Source of the DNA: Flavimaribacter sediminis
GTDB lineage: Bacteria > Pseudomonadota > Alphaproteobacteria > Rhizobiales > Rhizobiaceae
Direction of reading: 5' to 3'
DNA: 64,000 nucleotides
Assembly (NCBI RefSeq): GCF_019492055.1
Contig: NZ_JAICBX010000003.1
Location: 248,001-312,000 of the forward strand
Of the stretch, positions 18,610 to 27,045 are shown in pieces (positions within the stretch are counted from its first letter, which is position 1; each line of letters starts with the position of its first letter). Below the pieces are notes generated by a model, which did no database searches, had not been told where the DNA came from, and worked only from the letters and a program-made list of their open reading frames with translations. A program made the translations under genes and the position numbers.

Positions 18610-19434
18610 TCACACCGCCATCGGATTCAGCCGCCGGGCGATCCGGCTCATGATCAGCACGATGCCGATCGTCACGACCACCATGATCGTGGCGATGGTC
18701 GAGGCGCCCACCCAGTCAAACGTCACCATCGCGCGCTGATAAAGGAATGTGCCCATCATCATCTGGCGCTCGCCGCCGAGAAGCTGAGGCGTCGCATAGG
18801 ACGTAAAGCTGCCGGTAAAGACTAGTACGGCGCCGACGATCAGTCCGGGCATGGCGAGCGGAAATATCACCTGCCGGAAGGTCGCCGCCGGCGAGGCGCC
18901 GAGCGAAATCGAAGCCTCGACGACGTCGTTCGGAATGCCCTCGAGCACACCGACCAGCGTCAGGATCATCAGCGGCACGAAAAGATAGACCATGGCGATG
19001 ATCACGGCGAATTCCGTGTAGAGCATCGACAGCGGTTCCGCGATCGCGCCGATCCAGATCAGGAAATCGTTCAGGATGCCGTTCTTGCCGAGGATGATCA
19101 GCCAGGCGAAGGATCGCACCACCACGCCGGTCAGCAACGGAAAGACGGCGGCGATGATCGCGATGCTTTTCAGTCGACCCGGCATGCGGGCGATCACATA
19201 GGCGGTGATGAAGCCGATCACCAGGGAGACGGCCGTGGTTATGAGCGCCACCTCGATGGTCCGAAAAAGCACCGTGCGCCGGAAACCGCTTTTGAAGAAT
19301 GCGATATAGGGCGCGAACGGTCCGGCGGACTCCCCGAACGTCGTGGCGATGGTGCTCGCCACCGGGATGACCAGCAACAGCAAAACCGCAAGGGTGGCGG
19401 GCAGCGCCAGGCTCCAGCTGCGGAAATGCTTCAT
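18610..19434 (-). CDS. ABC transporter permease (PotB type)
   Basis: A 274-aa membrane protein with an N-terminal helix (residues about 11-31) and about six transmembrane segments. The cytoplasmic coupling loop reads VVEASISLGASPAATFRQVIFP. This is the first permease of a PotB/PotC-type pair. A 67-nt spacer with a stable hairpin separates it from the upstream binding-protein gene, a common way to let the binding protein be made in excess over the membrane parts. Confidence 0.87.
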   Translation of the reverse strand: MKHFRSWSLALPATLAVLLLLVIPVASTIATTFGESAGPFAPYIAFFKSGFRRTVLFRTIEVALITTAVSLVIGFITAYVIARMPGRLKSIAIIAAVFPLLTGVVVRSFAWLIILGKNGILNDFLIWIGAIAEPLSMLYTEFAVIIAMVYLFVPLMILTLVGVLEGIPNDVVEASISLGASPAATFRQVIFPLAMPGLIVGAVLVFTGSFTSYATPQLLGGERQMMMGTFLYQRAMVTFDWVGASTIATIMVVVTIGIVLIMSRIARRLNPMAV

Positions 19435-19468
19435 CGGTCGATCACCCGGACGGTCTGCGGAAAATGCA

Positions 19469-19490
19469 GCTCCCGAATATCATCGGGAGC
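19469..19490 (-). terminator. intercistronic hairpin after the binding-protein gene (attenuator or processing site)
   Basis: A perfect 8-bp stem, GCTCCCGA paired with TCGGGAGC, has a 6-nt loop and lies between the binding-protein stop and the permease start, in the direction of transcription. There is only a short T run (TTTT) further downstream, so it is more likely a partial terminator or mRNA-stabilising element than a full terminator. Confidence 0.55.
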
Positions 19491-19501
19491 CGCGAGGTTT
19501 A

Positions 19502-20539
19502 TTAGGAACCGAAGATCTCGTTCCAGCGGTCGATCCAGTCCGGCTTGGCGGCGTTCAGCTTGTCGTAGTCCACACGGTTCAGGCTGTCGATCATCTCCTT
19601 GCCATAGGTCCAGATCTTCGCCTGCTCCTCGGTCAGTTCGACATTCTTGTTGACCGGCGCGTCGACGCCCTGCTCGGCTTCCGTCTGCTGAATGTCCTTC
19701 GACAGAACGAAGTTGATGAATTCGAGCGCAAGGTCGACATTCTCGGCGCCGGTCGGAATGTTGATCGTGTTGAGCGTGGCGATGTCGCCGTCGCTCAGCG
19801 TCGCCCATGTCATGCTGGGCACGGCCGCCGTCATCGAAGCCATGGTGAAGTCCTGCGCCACGGCGACGGTCGCCTCGCCGGTCGAGATCAGGTTCACCAG
19901 TTCCGAACCGGTGTTGTAGTTCTTCACCACATTCGGCTTGATTTCCTCGATTGCGACGAAGGCCTCGTCGGTCTGGGTATAGGGGTCTACGCCGGCATGG
20001 GCCGCAGCGCGCAGCACAACGATCGGGCCGGCCGTGGTGGTGATGCCGGGCAGGCTGATCGTGCTCTTAAGGTCATCGCGCCACAGATCGTTCCATGACC
20101 CGATCGGCGGATCGACCTTGTCGGCGTCATAGACGATGCCGATGCGGCCGATCGTGTAGGCCGGGCCGTAATTGCCTTGCGGCGCCTGCGCGAGGTCGTA
20201 GAGTTCCTCGACATTCGGGATTTTCGCGCGGTCGATTTCCTGGAACAGGCCTTCCTCGATGCCGATCTGCGAATAACTGTCGGTCAGGAAGATCACGTCC
20301 ACGCCCTTGCCGCCGCGGATCTTCAGCTTGTTCAGCCGGTCGGCGTTGTTGCCGGTTTCGAAGACGACTTCGCACTCGCACATCTTCTTGAAAGGCTCGA
20401 TGATGTTGGCGTTCAGCTTTTCGCCGTTGTAGCCCCACCAGGAAATGGTGAAGGTCTTGTCCTGGGCGATAGCAGCCTGGCTTCCCAGGGCCAGGGCGCC
20501 GAGAGCGACGGCGGTTTTCATCCATGTTTTCATTGTCAT
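19502..20539 (-). CDS. ABC transporter periplasmic substrate-binding protein (PotD/spermidine-type)
   Basis: A 345-aa type II periplasmic binding protein with a clear signal peptide (AVALGALALGSQAAIAQD) and the PotD-like opening FTISWWGYNGEKLN. Several in-frame ATGs are possible from 20560 on; the one at 20539 is chosen because AGAAGGGA (20553-20546) then lies 6 nt upstream. It should deliver the substrate to the permease pair encoded downstream. Ligand identity cannot be read: this cluster of binding proteins covers polyamines, thiamine, ferric iron and various organic acids. A 17-bp palindrome (20608-20624) lies 69 nt upstream and is the likely operator of this five-gene transporter/peptidase operon. 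Confidence 0.86.
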   Translation of the reverse strand: MTMKTWMKTAVALGALALGSQAAIAQDKTFTISWWGYNGEKLNANIIEPFKKMCECEVVFETGNNADRLNKLKIRGGKGVDVIFLTDSYSQIGIEEGLFQEIDRAKIPNVEELYDLAQAPQGNYGPAYTIGRIGIVYDADKVDPPIGSWNDLWRDDLKSTISLPGITTTAGPIVVLRAAAHAGVDPYTQTDEAFVAIEEIKPNVVKNYNTGSELVNLISTGEATVAVAQDFTMASMTAAVPSMTWATLSDGDIATLNTINIPTGAENVDLALEFINFVLSKDIQQTEAEQGVDAPVNKNVELTEEQAKIWTYGKEMIDSLNRVDYDKLNAAKPDWIDRWNEIFGS

Positions 20540-20607
20540 TTTCATTCCCTTCTGTTGCATGTTTCGAATGAGCGCGACTTTTAAGCGACCGTAATTCCTG
20601 CCTGTTT

Positions 20608-20624
20608 TTTTAGCAATACTAAAA
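20608..20624. promoter_or_regulatory. palindromic operator TTTTAG-N5-CTAAAA, copy 1
   Basis: A perfect 6-bp inverted repeat, TTTTAG then CTAAAA with spacer CAATA, lies in the 120-nt gap upstream of the PotD-like gene. The same arms and spacing recur at 48785-48801 in front of an oxidoreductase gene, so a common repressor or activator is inferred. The regulator is not identified. Confidence 0.55.
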
Positions 20625-20659
20625 GACGGGCATCGTGAATCTACGAGTGGATTTTCGCC

Positions 20660-22528
20660 TCAGAAAACCACCGGATGGGTTTCGCCGGTGGCCACATTGA
20701 CCAGACCCTGCGGCGCATGATCGCTCGGCGCCACGAGCACCCAGCGCCAGGGCGCGCAGGTCAGCGTCGCGAAGGCCAGCCGCTCGGGAAACCCCGGCCC
20801 CCAGCGCGGATGAAAGGTCGGTTCGTACATCCAGTCGACCTTCTCGCCCTCCGCGTAGAGCGCCTGCATATCTGCGTCGAGGTCTTCGGCCGTCCGGCAG
20901 CTCATCAGTCCGGCGACCTCGTAGCGCACGGTCGCCGCTGCCTCGCCTTCGCGCACCAGCGCCCAGCCGCCGTCCATCTCCGCGATGGCGTTGACGGCGG
21001 CCGCCATCGCCTCGTCCGACGATCCCGCGCACCAGATGTTGTGCTTGTCATGGGCCATGGAACAGGCGAGCGCCGTGTCCGGCGTGCGCGGACCGCAGCC
21101 GAGCCAGAACATTTTCGAGACGGCCGCCTTGCCGGAAAACCGGTCGACGATCGCGAATTTTGTGATGTTGCGGCTTTCGTCGCGCTGGACGAGACCATTC
21201 TCGACCGGAAGATCGAAGGTCAGGAAATCATCGGTCCAGTGAAACGGCCGAAGCACCGCCGCCGTCATTGAACTTCGCCCCGCTTCCGCCTTGATATGAA
21301 AGTCTTCCGCCGTCAGGGCGCGGCCGATATTCACGGTCTTTGTCGCCCAGTCCGGCCAGTCGATCTGCGGGATTGGGGGAAGATAGGTCTTGCCCTCCGA
21401 CACGGGCTCGCCATCGGCCCAGACCTTCTCGATGGCAAACGACTGCATGTCGGACACCAGGACGATATCGGCGTAGCGCCCCGGCGCGATCGATCCGACC
21501 CATGGCGTCAGCCGCATGTGGCGGGCCGGATTGATCGTGACGCATTGCACGGCGATCTCGGGCGGCAGGCCCGCCTCGATCGCCATCCGGACATTGTAGT
21601 CCGTCGCGCCGAGCTTCAGCGTGTCGGAGGCGCTGCGATCATCCGTCGTGAGCGCAATCTGCGACCAGTCCTGGAGCCCCTTCTCCAGAAGCCCGGCAAT
21701 GACCTCCGGCAGGCTATGGATTCGCAATTCCATGAAAAGCCCGTGCGTCAGCTTTTCCCAGAACTCCTCGACGGTCCACGCCTCGTGATCGGAAGAAAGG
21801 CCAGCCGCCGCAAAGGCGTTGATGGTCGAAACGTCGCGAATGCCCGCCGCGTGCCCCTCCACGACGCCGCGTCGCTCGAACGTGGCGCGGATCATGCCCC
21901 ACAGCCGGTCGTAGGACGGATTGTCGGGATTCCAGACCGACGGCCAGTCCATCACCTCGTCGAGGCCCGCCGTCATCAGGCTCTCTTGCATGAAGCGCTT
22001 CTGCTCCTCGTAGCCGAACCAGCCGCCGCCGTGTTCGTAGCCGGTTGGCGGCACCGCGGAGCCCGGCAACGGAAAGATCTTCAAAGGCGAGCCCGCAGCC
22101 CGCGCCGACAGCCAGAAATCGAGCGTTTTGGCGCCATTCACATTGGAAAATTCGTGGCTCGCCTCGCAGGTCCAGGTATTGCCGCGCGGCAAAACCAGCG
22201 CCGCCTCGTATTCCGGCGTCAGGTGCGAACTCTCGATATGCTTGTGGATTTCGCCAAGTCCCGGCACCGCGGAAAGCTCGGGCTCGTGCACCCGACGCCC
22301 CACTTCGCCGGGATAACTGCCCGCATCGCCCACATAGGCGATCCGCCTCCCCTTGATAATGATCTCCTGGTCGTGCCTCCAGGTTCTCGTCGCGACGTCC
22401 AGCAGCCGTCCGACGCGCAGCGCCGTGTCTGCGGGCCGCTTGCCGAGCGCGGTCAGCGTCAGGTCCTGGCGAATGGCGATTTCAGTCTCGGCGTCAAGCT
22501 CGACGTCGATCGGCGTGCGTACGGTCAT
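20660..22528 (-). CDS. adenine deaminase-like amidohydrolase (divergent)
   Basis: The 622-aa protein follows the plan of adenine deaminase (amidohydrolase superfamily plus C-terminal extension): a metal-binding H-x-H in EIHKHIESS, GVVEGHA with a further His, the active-site segment TTDDRSASD, and ATDYNVRMAIEAGLPPEIA matching the conserved NYxVRxAIE-G region. It differs from the canonical copy at 32223-34025 in the first motif (PGLGEIHKH instead of PGLVDPHIH) and in the following block (TCEASHEFSN instead of FCDSHEIGN). The substrate may therefore be a modified adenine or another aminopurine rather than adenine. It follows the xanthine dehydrogenase genes by 15 nt in the same operon. The expected cytosolic product is hypoxanthine or a relative. 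Confidence 0.8.
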   Translation of the reverse strand: MTVRTPIDVELDAETEIAIRQDLTLTALGKRPADTALRVGRLLDVATRTWRHDQEIIIKGRRIAYVGDAGSYPGEVGRRVHEPELSAVPGLGEIHKHIESSHLTPEYEAALVLPRGNTWTCEASHEFSNVNGAKTLDFWLSARAAGSPLKIFPLPGSAVPPTGYEHGGGWFGYEEQKRFMQESLMTAGLDEVMDWPSVWNPDNPSYDRLWGMIRATFERRGVVEGHAAGIRDVSTINAFAAAGLSSDHEAWTVEEFWEKLTHGLFMELRIHSLPEVIAGLLEKGLQDWSQIALTTDDRSASDTLKLGATDYNVRMAIEAGLPPEIAVQCVTINPARHMRLTPWVGSIAPGRYADIVLVSDMQSFAIEKVWADGEPVSEGKTYLPPIPQIDWPDWATKTVNIGRALTAEDFHIKAEAGRSSMTAAVLRPFHWTDDFLTFDLPVENGLVQRDESRNITKFAIVDRFSGKAAVSKMFWLGCGPRTPDTALACSMAHDKHNIWCAGSSDEAMAAAVNAIAEMDGGWALVREGEAAATVRYEVAGLMSCRTAEDLDADMQALYAEGEKVDWMYEPTFHPRWGPGFPERLAFATLTCAPWRWVLVAPSDHAPQGLVNVATGETHPVVF

Positions 22529-22543
22529 GGCGCTTTGTGGGCC

Positions 22544-23035
22544 TTATGCTGATTTGCTGCGCTCTGCGCGAACCGCCTCGGCGGCGGCCTGCGCGCCACG
22601 CAATATAGAATGATATCCCGTGCAGCGACATATATTGCCTTCCAGCGCCGCCTTTATCTGCGACATCTCCGCGTCAGGGTCGTTGCGCAGCAGGCTCACG
22701 AGCACCGTCACGAAGCCCGGCGCGCAATAGCCGCACTGGAAAGCGTTTTCCGCCGACAGCGCCTGCCTGACAATCCGTGTTTCGGGCAGGATGTCGAGCC
22801 CTTCCGGGCTGACGATGTCCGCGTCCTCCAGTTGCCAGGCCATGACGAGACAGGCGTTGACCGGCCTTTCGTTCATCAGCACCGAGCAGGCCCCGCACCG
22901 CCCCACGCCGCAGGCGACCTTGCTCGCAGTCAGCGACAGCAGATCACGCAGGATTTCCGACAGCCGCGTTTCCGCCGGCACATCAATCGTGCGCTCGACG
23001 CCGTTGAGCCGGAAGCTGACGGGCGCGCCGCTCAC
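22544..23035 (-). CDS. xanthine dehydrogenase-family [2Fe-2S] subunit
   Basis: This 163-aa protein has the two iron-sulfur motifs of molybdenum hydroxylases: a plant-type cluster (CGVGRCGAC with the later Cys of NACLV) and the second cluster (CGYCAPG and CRCTGY). It carries electrons from the molybdenum centre to FAD. Translation starts at GTG 23035, which overlaps the stop of the large subunit gene (GTGA), so the two are translationally coupled. The partner is the fused FAD/Mo protein encoded immediately upstream. Length is usual for the CoxS/XdhC-type small subunit. Confidence 0.92.
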   Translation of the reverse strand: MSGAPVSFRLNGVERTIDVPAETRLSEILRDLLSLTASKVACGVGRCGACSVLMNERPVNACLVMAWQLEDADIVSPEGLDILPETRIVRQALSAENAFQCGYCAPGFVTVLVSLLRNDPDAEMSQIKAALEGNICRCTGYHSILRGAQAAAEAVRAERSKSA

Positions 23036-26000
23036 TGCATCGTCTCCATATGGTCGAGAAGAGCTTCAGCAGAAAGCGGCGAGCGCGACGGCCAATAGCC
23101 GATGGCGTCGCCCACCGCGTTGACGATGGCCGGCGTGACAGAGGCGATGCCCAGTTCGCCCACGCCGCGCGGCCCCAGATCATCGCCCTCATCAAGGCTT
23201 TCCTGCGCGAAGACGCTCAGCCGCTCGGCCGTGTCGGCAACGCCCGGCATCATGTAGGTGTCCAGGTTCGTCGTGAGATAGGCGCCGTCCCGCATCAGGG
23301 AGTCTTCCAGCAAGGTAAACCCGAGACCCTGGATCGCGCCGCCCTCCATCTGGCCGAGATAGGAGGCCACGTCGATCACCGGCCCCGCCGCCGAGTGCAG
23401 GTCCAGATCGAGCACGCGCGCCTCCCCGGTCGCGCGCGACACCGCAACGCGCGCGATCGTTGCGCCGAATGCGAAAATGTAGCGGGCGTTGCCGCGGTCA
23501 TGCTCCGTCTTCGGAAACGCGAAATGCGTCGAAACGCTCGGACGCTCGTCCGGATCAAGCGCCGCCGCGAGATCCACATAACTGATCAGGAGATCGCCGC
23601 TGTTCGACCGCCTGTCGGCGATCCCGCCGGCGACCAGACACAGGTCTTCCGGTTCCCGGCCGAGACGCAGGCCAGCGGCCGCTATCATTCGCCGCACAAA
23701 CTCCGGCGCGGTGCGCCGCGCCGTATTCCACAGCACATAGGAGCCGCGCGACGCGGTCGTTGACCCGGAATCCGGCGCAAGCAGCGTATCGCCGGTTATC
23801 GGGCGCACATCGTCGCGCGCGCAACCAACAAAGTCAGCCACCTGACTGACTGTTGCCGCGTGCAACCCTTGTCCGAGTTCGTCGAGCCCCAACAATGCTT
23901 CAATACGTCCGTCCTCCGCCAGCCTCAGCACGCCCCCGCCCTCGTCATGCGGGATTGTGCCAAGGCCGTTGCCCTGGTAACTCAGCGCCATGCCGACGCC
24001 GACATAGTCGGCGCCGTCCGGCGAAAGCCCCCGCTCGCAGGACCACAGACGACTGGTCATCGCCGCTTCCAGCATTTCATCGCATCGTTCGGTCAGGGAA
24101 ACGCGTTGCCCCAGAAAGCCCGGCATGCCCGGCGTTCTCAGATTGCGCCGGCGTATGTCATTCGGTGACAGGCCGCAAAGCGCGGCCAGGCGGTCCATCT
24201 GGCATTCCACGGCAAATGTCATCTGGTTGGCGCCAAAGCCGCGAAACGCGCCGCCCACGCCATTGTTTGTGTAGGCGAGCCGTCCCCGCGTGCGGATATT
24301 GTCTATGACGTATGGACCGGCGGCGTGCTCCAGCGCTGTTTCGAGCACGCCGGGGCTGAGCGACGCGTATGCGCCTGAATCCGAAACAAGGTCCACCTCC
24401 TGCGCGACCAGCCGGCCGTCCTTGTCACAACCGGTGCGCATGCGCAGCCGCATCGGATTGCGCTTCGTGCCGGCAAGAACGGATTCCGGGCGATCGAGAT
24501 GCAGACGAACCGCCTTGCCGCTCTTCAGGGCAAGCAGCGCAAGCGCCGGCTGAACGGTCAATTCGTCCTTGCCGCCAAAAGCGCCGCCTGTCGGACTGGA
24601 CGTCACCCGAATACGCTCCTCGGGAAGACCGAGTATCCGGGAAAGCTGCATTCGGTCGCGGTAATTGTGCTGGCCGCCGGCCGCAACATGCAGCGTTCCA
24701 TCGGCTTCCAGGCGCGCATAGCCGCCTTCGGTCTCCAGGAAGCCGTGCATCTGCCGGGGCATTTCATAGATCTCTTCAACGACATGCGCCGCCTCAAGAA
24801 ACCCGGCGTCGACGTCGCCGCGATCAAGATGCAGTTCGGTCTGCAGATTGCCGGAATCGTGCACAGCCTCGCTCTGAGGCTCAAGCGCAATCTCGGGATC
24901 GTCGACCAGCGGAAGCGGTTCGTATGCGACGCGGATAAGCCCAAGCGCGGCTTCGGCCGTCGCGGCGTCAACCGCGGCGACCGCCGCCACCGGATCGCCG
25001 GCATAGCGAACCTTGTCGTGACAAAGTGCGGGCTGATCCTGGAACACGATGCCGAAGCCGTTTTCTCCGCGGATATCCCTGTGGGTGACGACGGCTGCGA
25101 CCCCGGGCAAAGCCTCCGCCGCGCTGACGTCGATGCTTAGCAGTCGCGCATGCGGCACGCCGGCTCTGAGAATTCGTCCGACGAGCATACCATCTTCCCT
25201 GACGTCGGTCAGATAGGAGAGCGTTGCGTCGACCTTCTCCGGCATATCCGGACGGGTAAACCAGCGATCGGGAAGCATCTGCTTTCCCAGCGCTATTTCA
25301 CCGCTAGCAAGCGTGGGCGGCGCTGGATCGGCGTGCACATAATCGGCGACGCCGTCCAGTTTCGCCTTTAACGCATGGACAATCGTTCCGGCCGCAGCCT
25401 TGCGGCGATAGGCGCCGCTGCGAAACAAGTCATCCGGCGCCTCGACCTCCCGCATTATCGTTTCCGAAACGGAAGCCCAGTCGCAGGACTCGATGCTCCT
25501 TCCCTGCAGCGCCTTTTCCGCCGATACGAGCCGTGACGGCGTCACGACGCCACCGCCGACTGCGATGCGACATTCACCGAGCCGGCTAGAATCAAAGTGG
25601 ACAACGCCGGCGACTGCAACAACCGAAGGCGTGAACACGCGCCGCAGCCCGACCTTCCGGTGTATCCACACCGCGCCTTCGCCCGGCGCCGTCACATTGA
25701 CAGAGCACACAATATCCGTCGCCGTCGCCGTCTCGCCAAGCCACTCGGCAAGCGCGATCTCGCGCATTGCGCCGGATCGGAAGACGACGAGCCGCGCCTC
25801 AAGCGCTAGCAAAACCGGCAGCAGGCAGCCATTGCGATTGGCGATATTGCCGCCGATCGTGGCGAGGTTACGCACTGCTGGTCCGGCGACCGATCCGATC
25901 GCATGGGCAAGCAACGGCGCGCCCGTCTGAAGACCTTCATCACTGGCGACGTCGGAGAGGGTCGTCAGCGCGCCAATGCGAATGTCTCCGCCTTCGGCCA

Positions 26001-26175
26001 CAACGCCTCTCGATTTGGCAATCCCGCCAAGATCGATCAGGATGTCGGGCTTCGCCCCGCCATTCGCCCACAAAAGCTGCAGCGCTGTCGCGCCGGCGAC
26101 GAAGCAGGCGGTCCCGCCGGCGTCCCGCGCAATCTCCTGCGCTTCCGTCAGACTATCAGGATGAACGACCCGCAT
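23032..26175 (-). CDS. xanthine dehydrogenase-family protein, fused FAD and molybdopterin subunits
   Basis: The 1047-aa product joins two parts that are usually separate in CoxMLS-type enzymes. Residues 1 to about 265 are the FAD-binding subunit (FVAGATAL, then LATIGGNIANRN). From about 290 to the end is the molybdopterin-binding subunit (VGRILRAGVPHA; GGAFGGKDE; GGAFRGFGANQ; GLDELGQGLH; and GVGELGIAS with the likely catalytic Glu near residue 1006). The expected reaction is hydroxylation of a purine (hypoxanthine to xanthine to urate, or a related heterocycle), with electrons passing through the Fe-S subunit to FAD and NAD or another acceptor. It lies 5 nt after a Rieske-less oxygenase gene and upstream of the adenine deaminase-like gene, supporting a purine substrate. 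XdhD of E. coli has a comparable fused arrangement. Confidence 0.9.
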   Translation of the reverse strand: MRVVHPDSLTEAQEIARDAGGTACFVAGATALQLLWANGGAKPDILIDLGGIAKSRGVVAEGGDIRIGALTTLSDVASDEGLQTGAPLLAHAIGSVAGPAVRNLATIGGNIANRNGCLLPVLLALEARLVVFRSGAMREIALAEWLGETATATDIVCSVNVTAPGEGAVWIHRKVGLRRVFTPSVVAVAGVVHFDSSRLGECRIAVGGGVVTPSRLVSAEKALQGRSIESCDWASVSETIMREVEAPDDLFRSGAYRRKAAAGTIVHALKAKLDGVADYVHADPAPPTLASGEIALGKQMLPDRWFTRPDMPEKVDATLSYLTDVREDGMLVGRILRAGVPHARLLSIDVSAAEALPGVAAVVTHRDIRGENGFGIVFQDQPALCHDKVRYAGDPVAAVAAVDAATAEAALGLIRVAYEPLPLVDDPEIALEPQSEAVHDSGNLQTELHLDRGDVDAGFLEAAHVVEEIYEMPRQMHGFLETEGGYARLEADGTLHVAAGGQHNYRDRMQLSRILGLPEERIRVTSSPTGGAFGGKDELTVQPALALLALKSGKAVRLHLDRPESVLAGTKRNPMRLRMRTGCDKDGRLVAQEVDLVSDSGAYASLSPGVLETALEHAAGPYVIDNIRTRGRLAYTNNGVGGAFRGFGANQMTFAVECQMDRLAALCGLSPNDIRRRNLRTPGMPGFLGQRVSLTERCDEMLEAAMTSRLWSCERGLSPDGADYVGVGMALSYQGNGLGTIPHDEGGGVLRLAEDGRIEALLGLDELGQGLHAATVSQVADFVGCARDDVRPITGDTLLAPDSGSTTASRGSYVLWNTARRTAPEFVRRMIAAAGLRLGREPEDLCLVAGGIADRRSNSGDLLISYVDLAAALDPDERPSVSTHFAFPKTEHDRGNARYIFAFGATIARVAVSRATGEARVLDLDLHSAAGPVIDVASYLGQMEGGAIQGLGFTLLEDSLMRDGAYLTTNLDTYMMPGVADTAERLSVFAQESLDEGDDLGPRGVGELGIASVTPAIVNAVGDAIGYWPSRSPLSAEALLDHMETMQ

Positions 26176-26180
26176 ACGGC

Positions 26181-27044
26181 TCAGGACCTCACGGTTCCGA
26201 AGCGCACGCCCTTTTCCTTCAGCCAGCGCCGGTAGGCGACAGACGAGGAATCTGCGCGGGTCGGGATTTCGCGGCGCGGTTCGAGCGGCAGCAGCAACGG
26301 CCGCTGGTTTTCCACGATGATCCTGTCCTGCAGGAAGATGATCTGCTCGAAATGCAGGATCGAGGTGTGTGACGACTGGTCGTCAACCAGGTACATCACC
26401 GGCTGCGCGCGACAGTATCCCTCTTCCATCGGCTGAATGAACAGGGCGATCGCGTCCAGCCGGTCCGGCGCCGTGGGGCAGACCCGATAAAGCATCACGG
26501 TGAAGGGCGACGGGACACGATAGGTCAGGTGAACGAAATCGCCCTCGCTTTCCGTCGCCGCGATGCGCGGCTGGAAAAATGTGCAATTAGTGGCCCACAC
26601 CTCGTCCACGTCGCGGCGGATTTCGCTCTTGTAGACCGGAACTTCCGTGTGGGGTTCAGCGCCCAGAATGTCCGTGTGGACAAATGGAAAATGCGCCATG
26701 TCGAGGAAATTCTCGACGACCCTGAGACCGGAAGCCCGCATCGTCACCCAGCCGCAGGGCACGAAACGGCGATCGGCCTCATGCGATTCCTCGATCTCCA
26801 CAATGTCCTTGTTCGGCGCGCCAAGCGTGGTGAACACGCAGCCATAGCGCTCGCGAACGGGAAGCGGCGGGCCATGTTCGCCATCCTCCATCACCTCGCG
26901 GACCACCGGAGTTCCGCCCTCGTTGCGGTAAAGCGCGATATCCTGACCGAGAAGCCGGGTGCGGACCGGTTTCGAGGTCAGATCCGTGGATGTCTCCACG
27001 GCGTACCAGTCGTCAAGCACCGCCCTGTCTGTGGTCTTCGTCAT
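26181..27044 (-). CDS. Rieske-less ring-hydroxylating oxygenase catalytic subunit (NdmC-like), copy A
   Basis: A 287-aa protein related to the alpha subunit of Rieske non-heme iron oxygenases but without the Rieske cluster: no C-x-H or C-x-x-H motif exists, and the N-terminus passes straight from LLGQDIALYR to RYGCVFTTLG. The catalytic domain is intact: ENFLDMAHFPFVH gives the canonical D-x2-H-x4-H iron ligands, FLQDRIIVENQ the third carboxylate region, and RADSSSVAYRRWLKEKG the family C-terminus. NdmC of Pseudomonas putida, part of the 7-methylxanthine N7-demethylase, is likewise a Rieske-less subunit that takes electrons from a cluster on another protein. The start at 27044 has AGGAAGGG 7-9 nt upstream. 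It follows the amidohydrolase by 1 nt and precedes xanthine dehydrogenase by 5 nt. Oxidative removal of an N- or O-alkyl group from a purine is my inference. Confidence 0.83.
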   Translation of the reverse strand: MTKTTDRAVLDDWYAVETSTDLTSKPVRTRLLGQDIALYRNEGGTPVVREVMEDGEHGPPLPVRERYGCVFTTLGAPNKDIVEIEESHEADRRFVPCGWVTMRASGLRVVENFLDMAHFPFVHTDILGAEPHTEVPVYKSEIRRDVDEVWATNCTFFQPRIAATESEGDFVHLTYRVPSPFTVMLYRVCPTAPDRLDAIALFIQPMEEGYCRAQPVMYLVDDQSSHTSILHFEQIIFLQDRIIVENQRPLLLPLEPRREIPTRADSSSVAYRRWLKEKGVRFGTVRS

Positions 27045-27045
27045 C

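Noticed and set aside
15455-22552. Long plus-strand frames opposite the peptidase, transporter and deaminase genes (up to 476 codons)
   Set aside because: Composition is Arg/His/Asp-rich with no domain, and the opposite strand carries motif-supported genes.
26181-27044. Rieske-less oxygenase as an N-terminally truncated pseudogene
   Set aside because: A second independent copy (42418-43275) has the same missing segment, both have good ribosome-binding sites and tight operon spacing, and a separate Rieske protein is encoded nearby.
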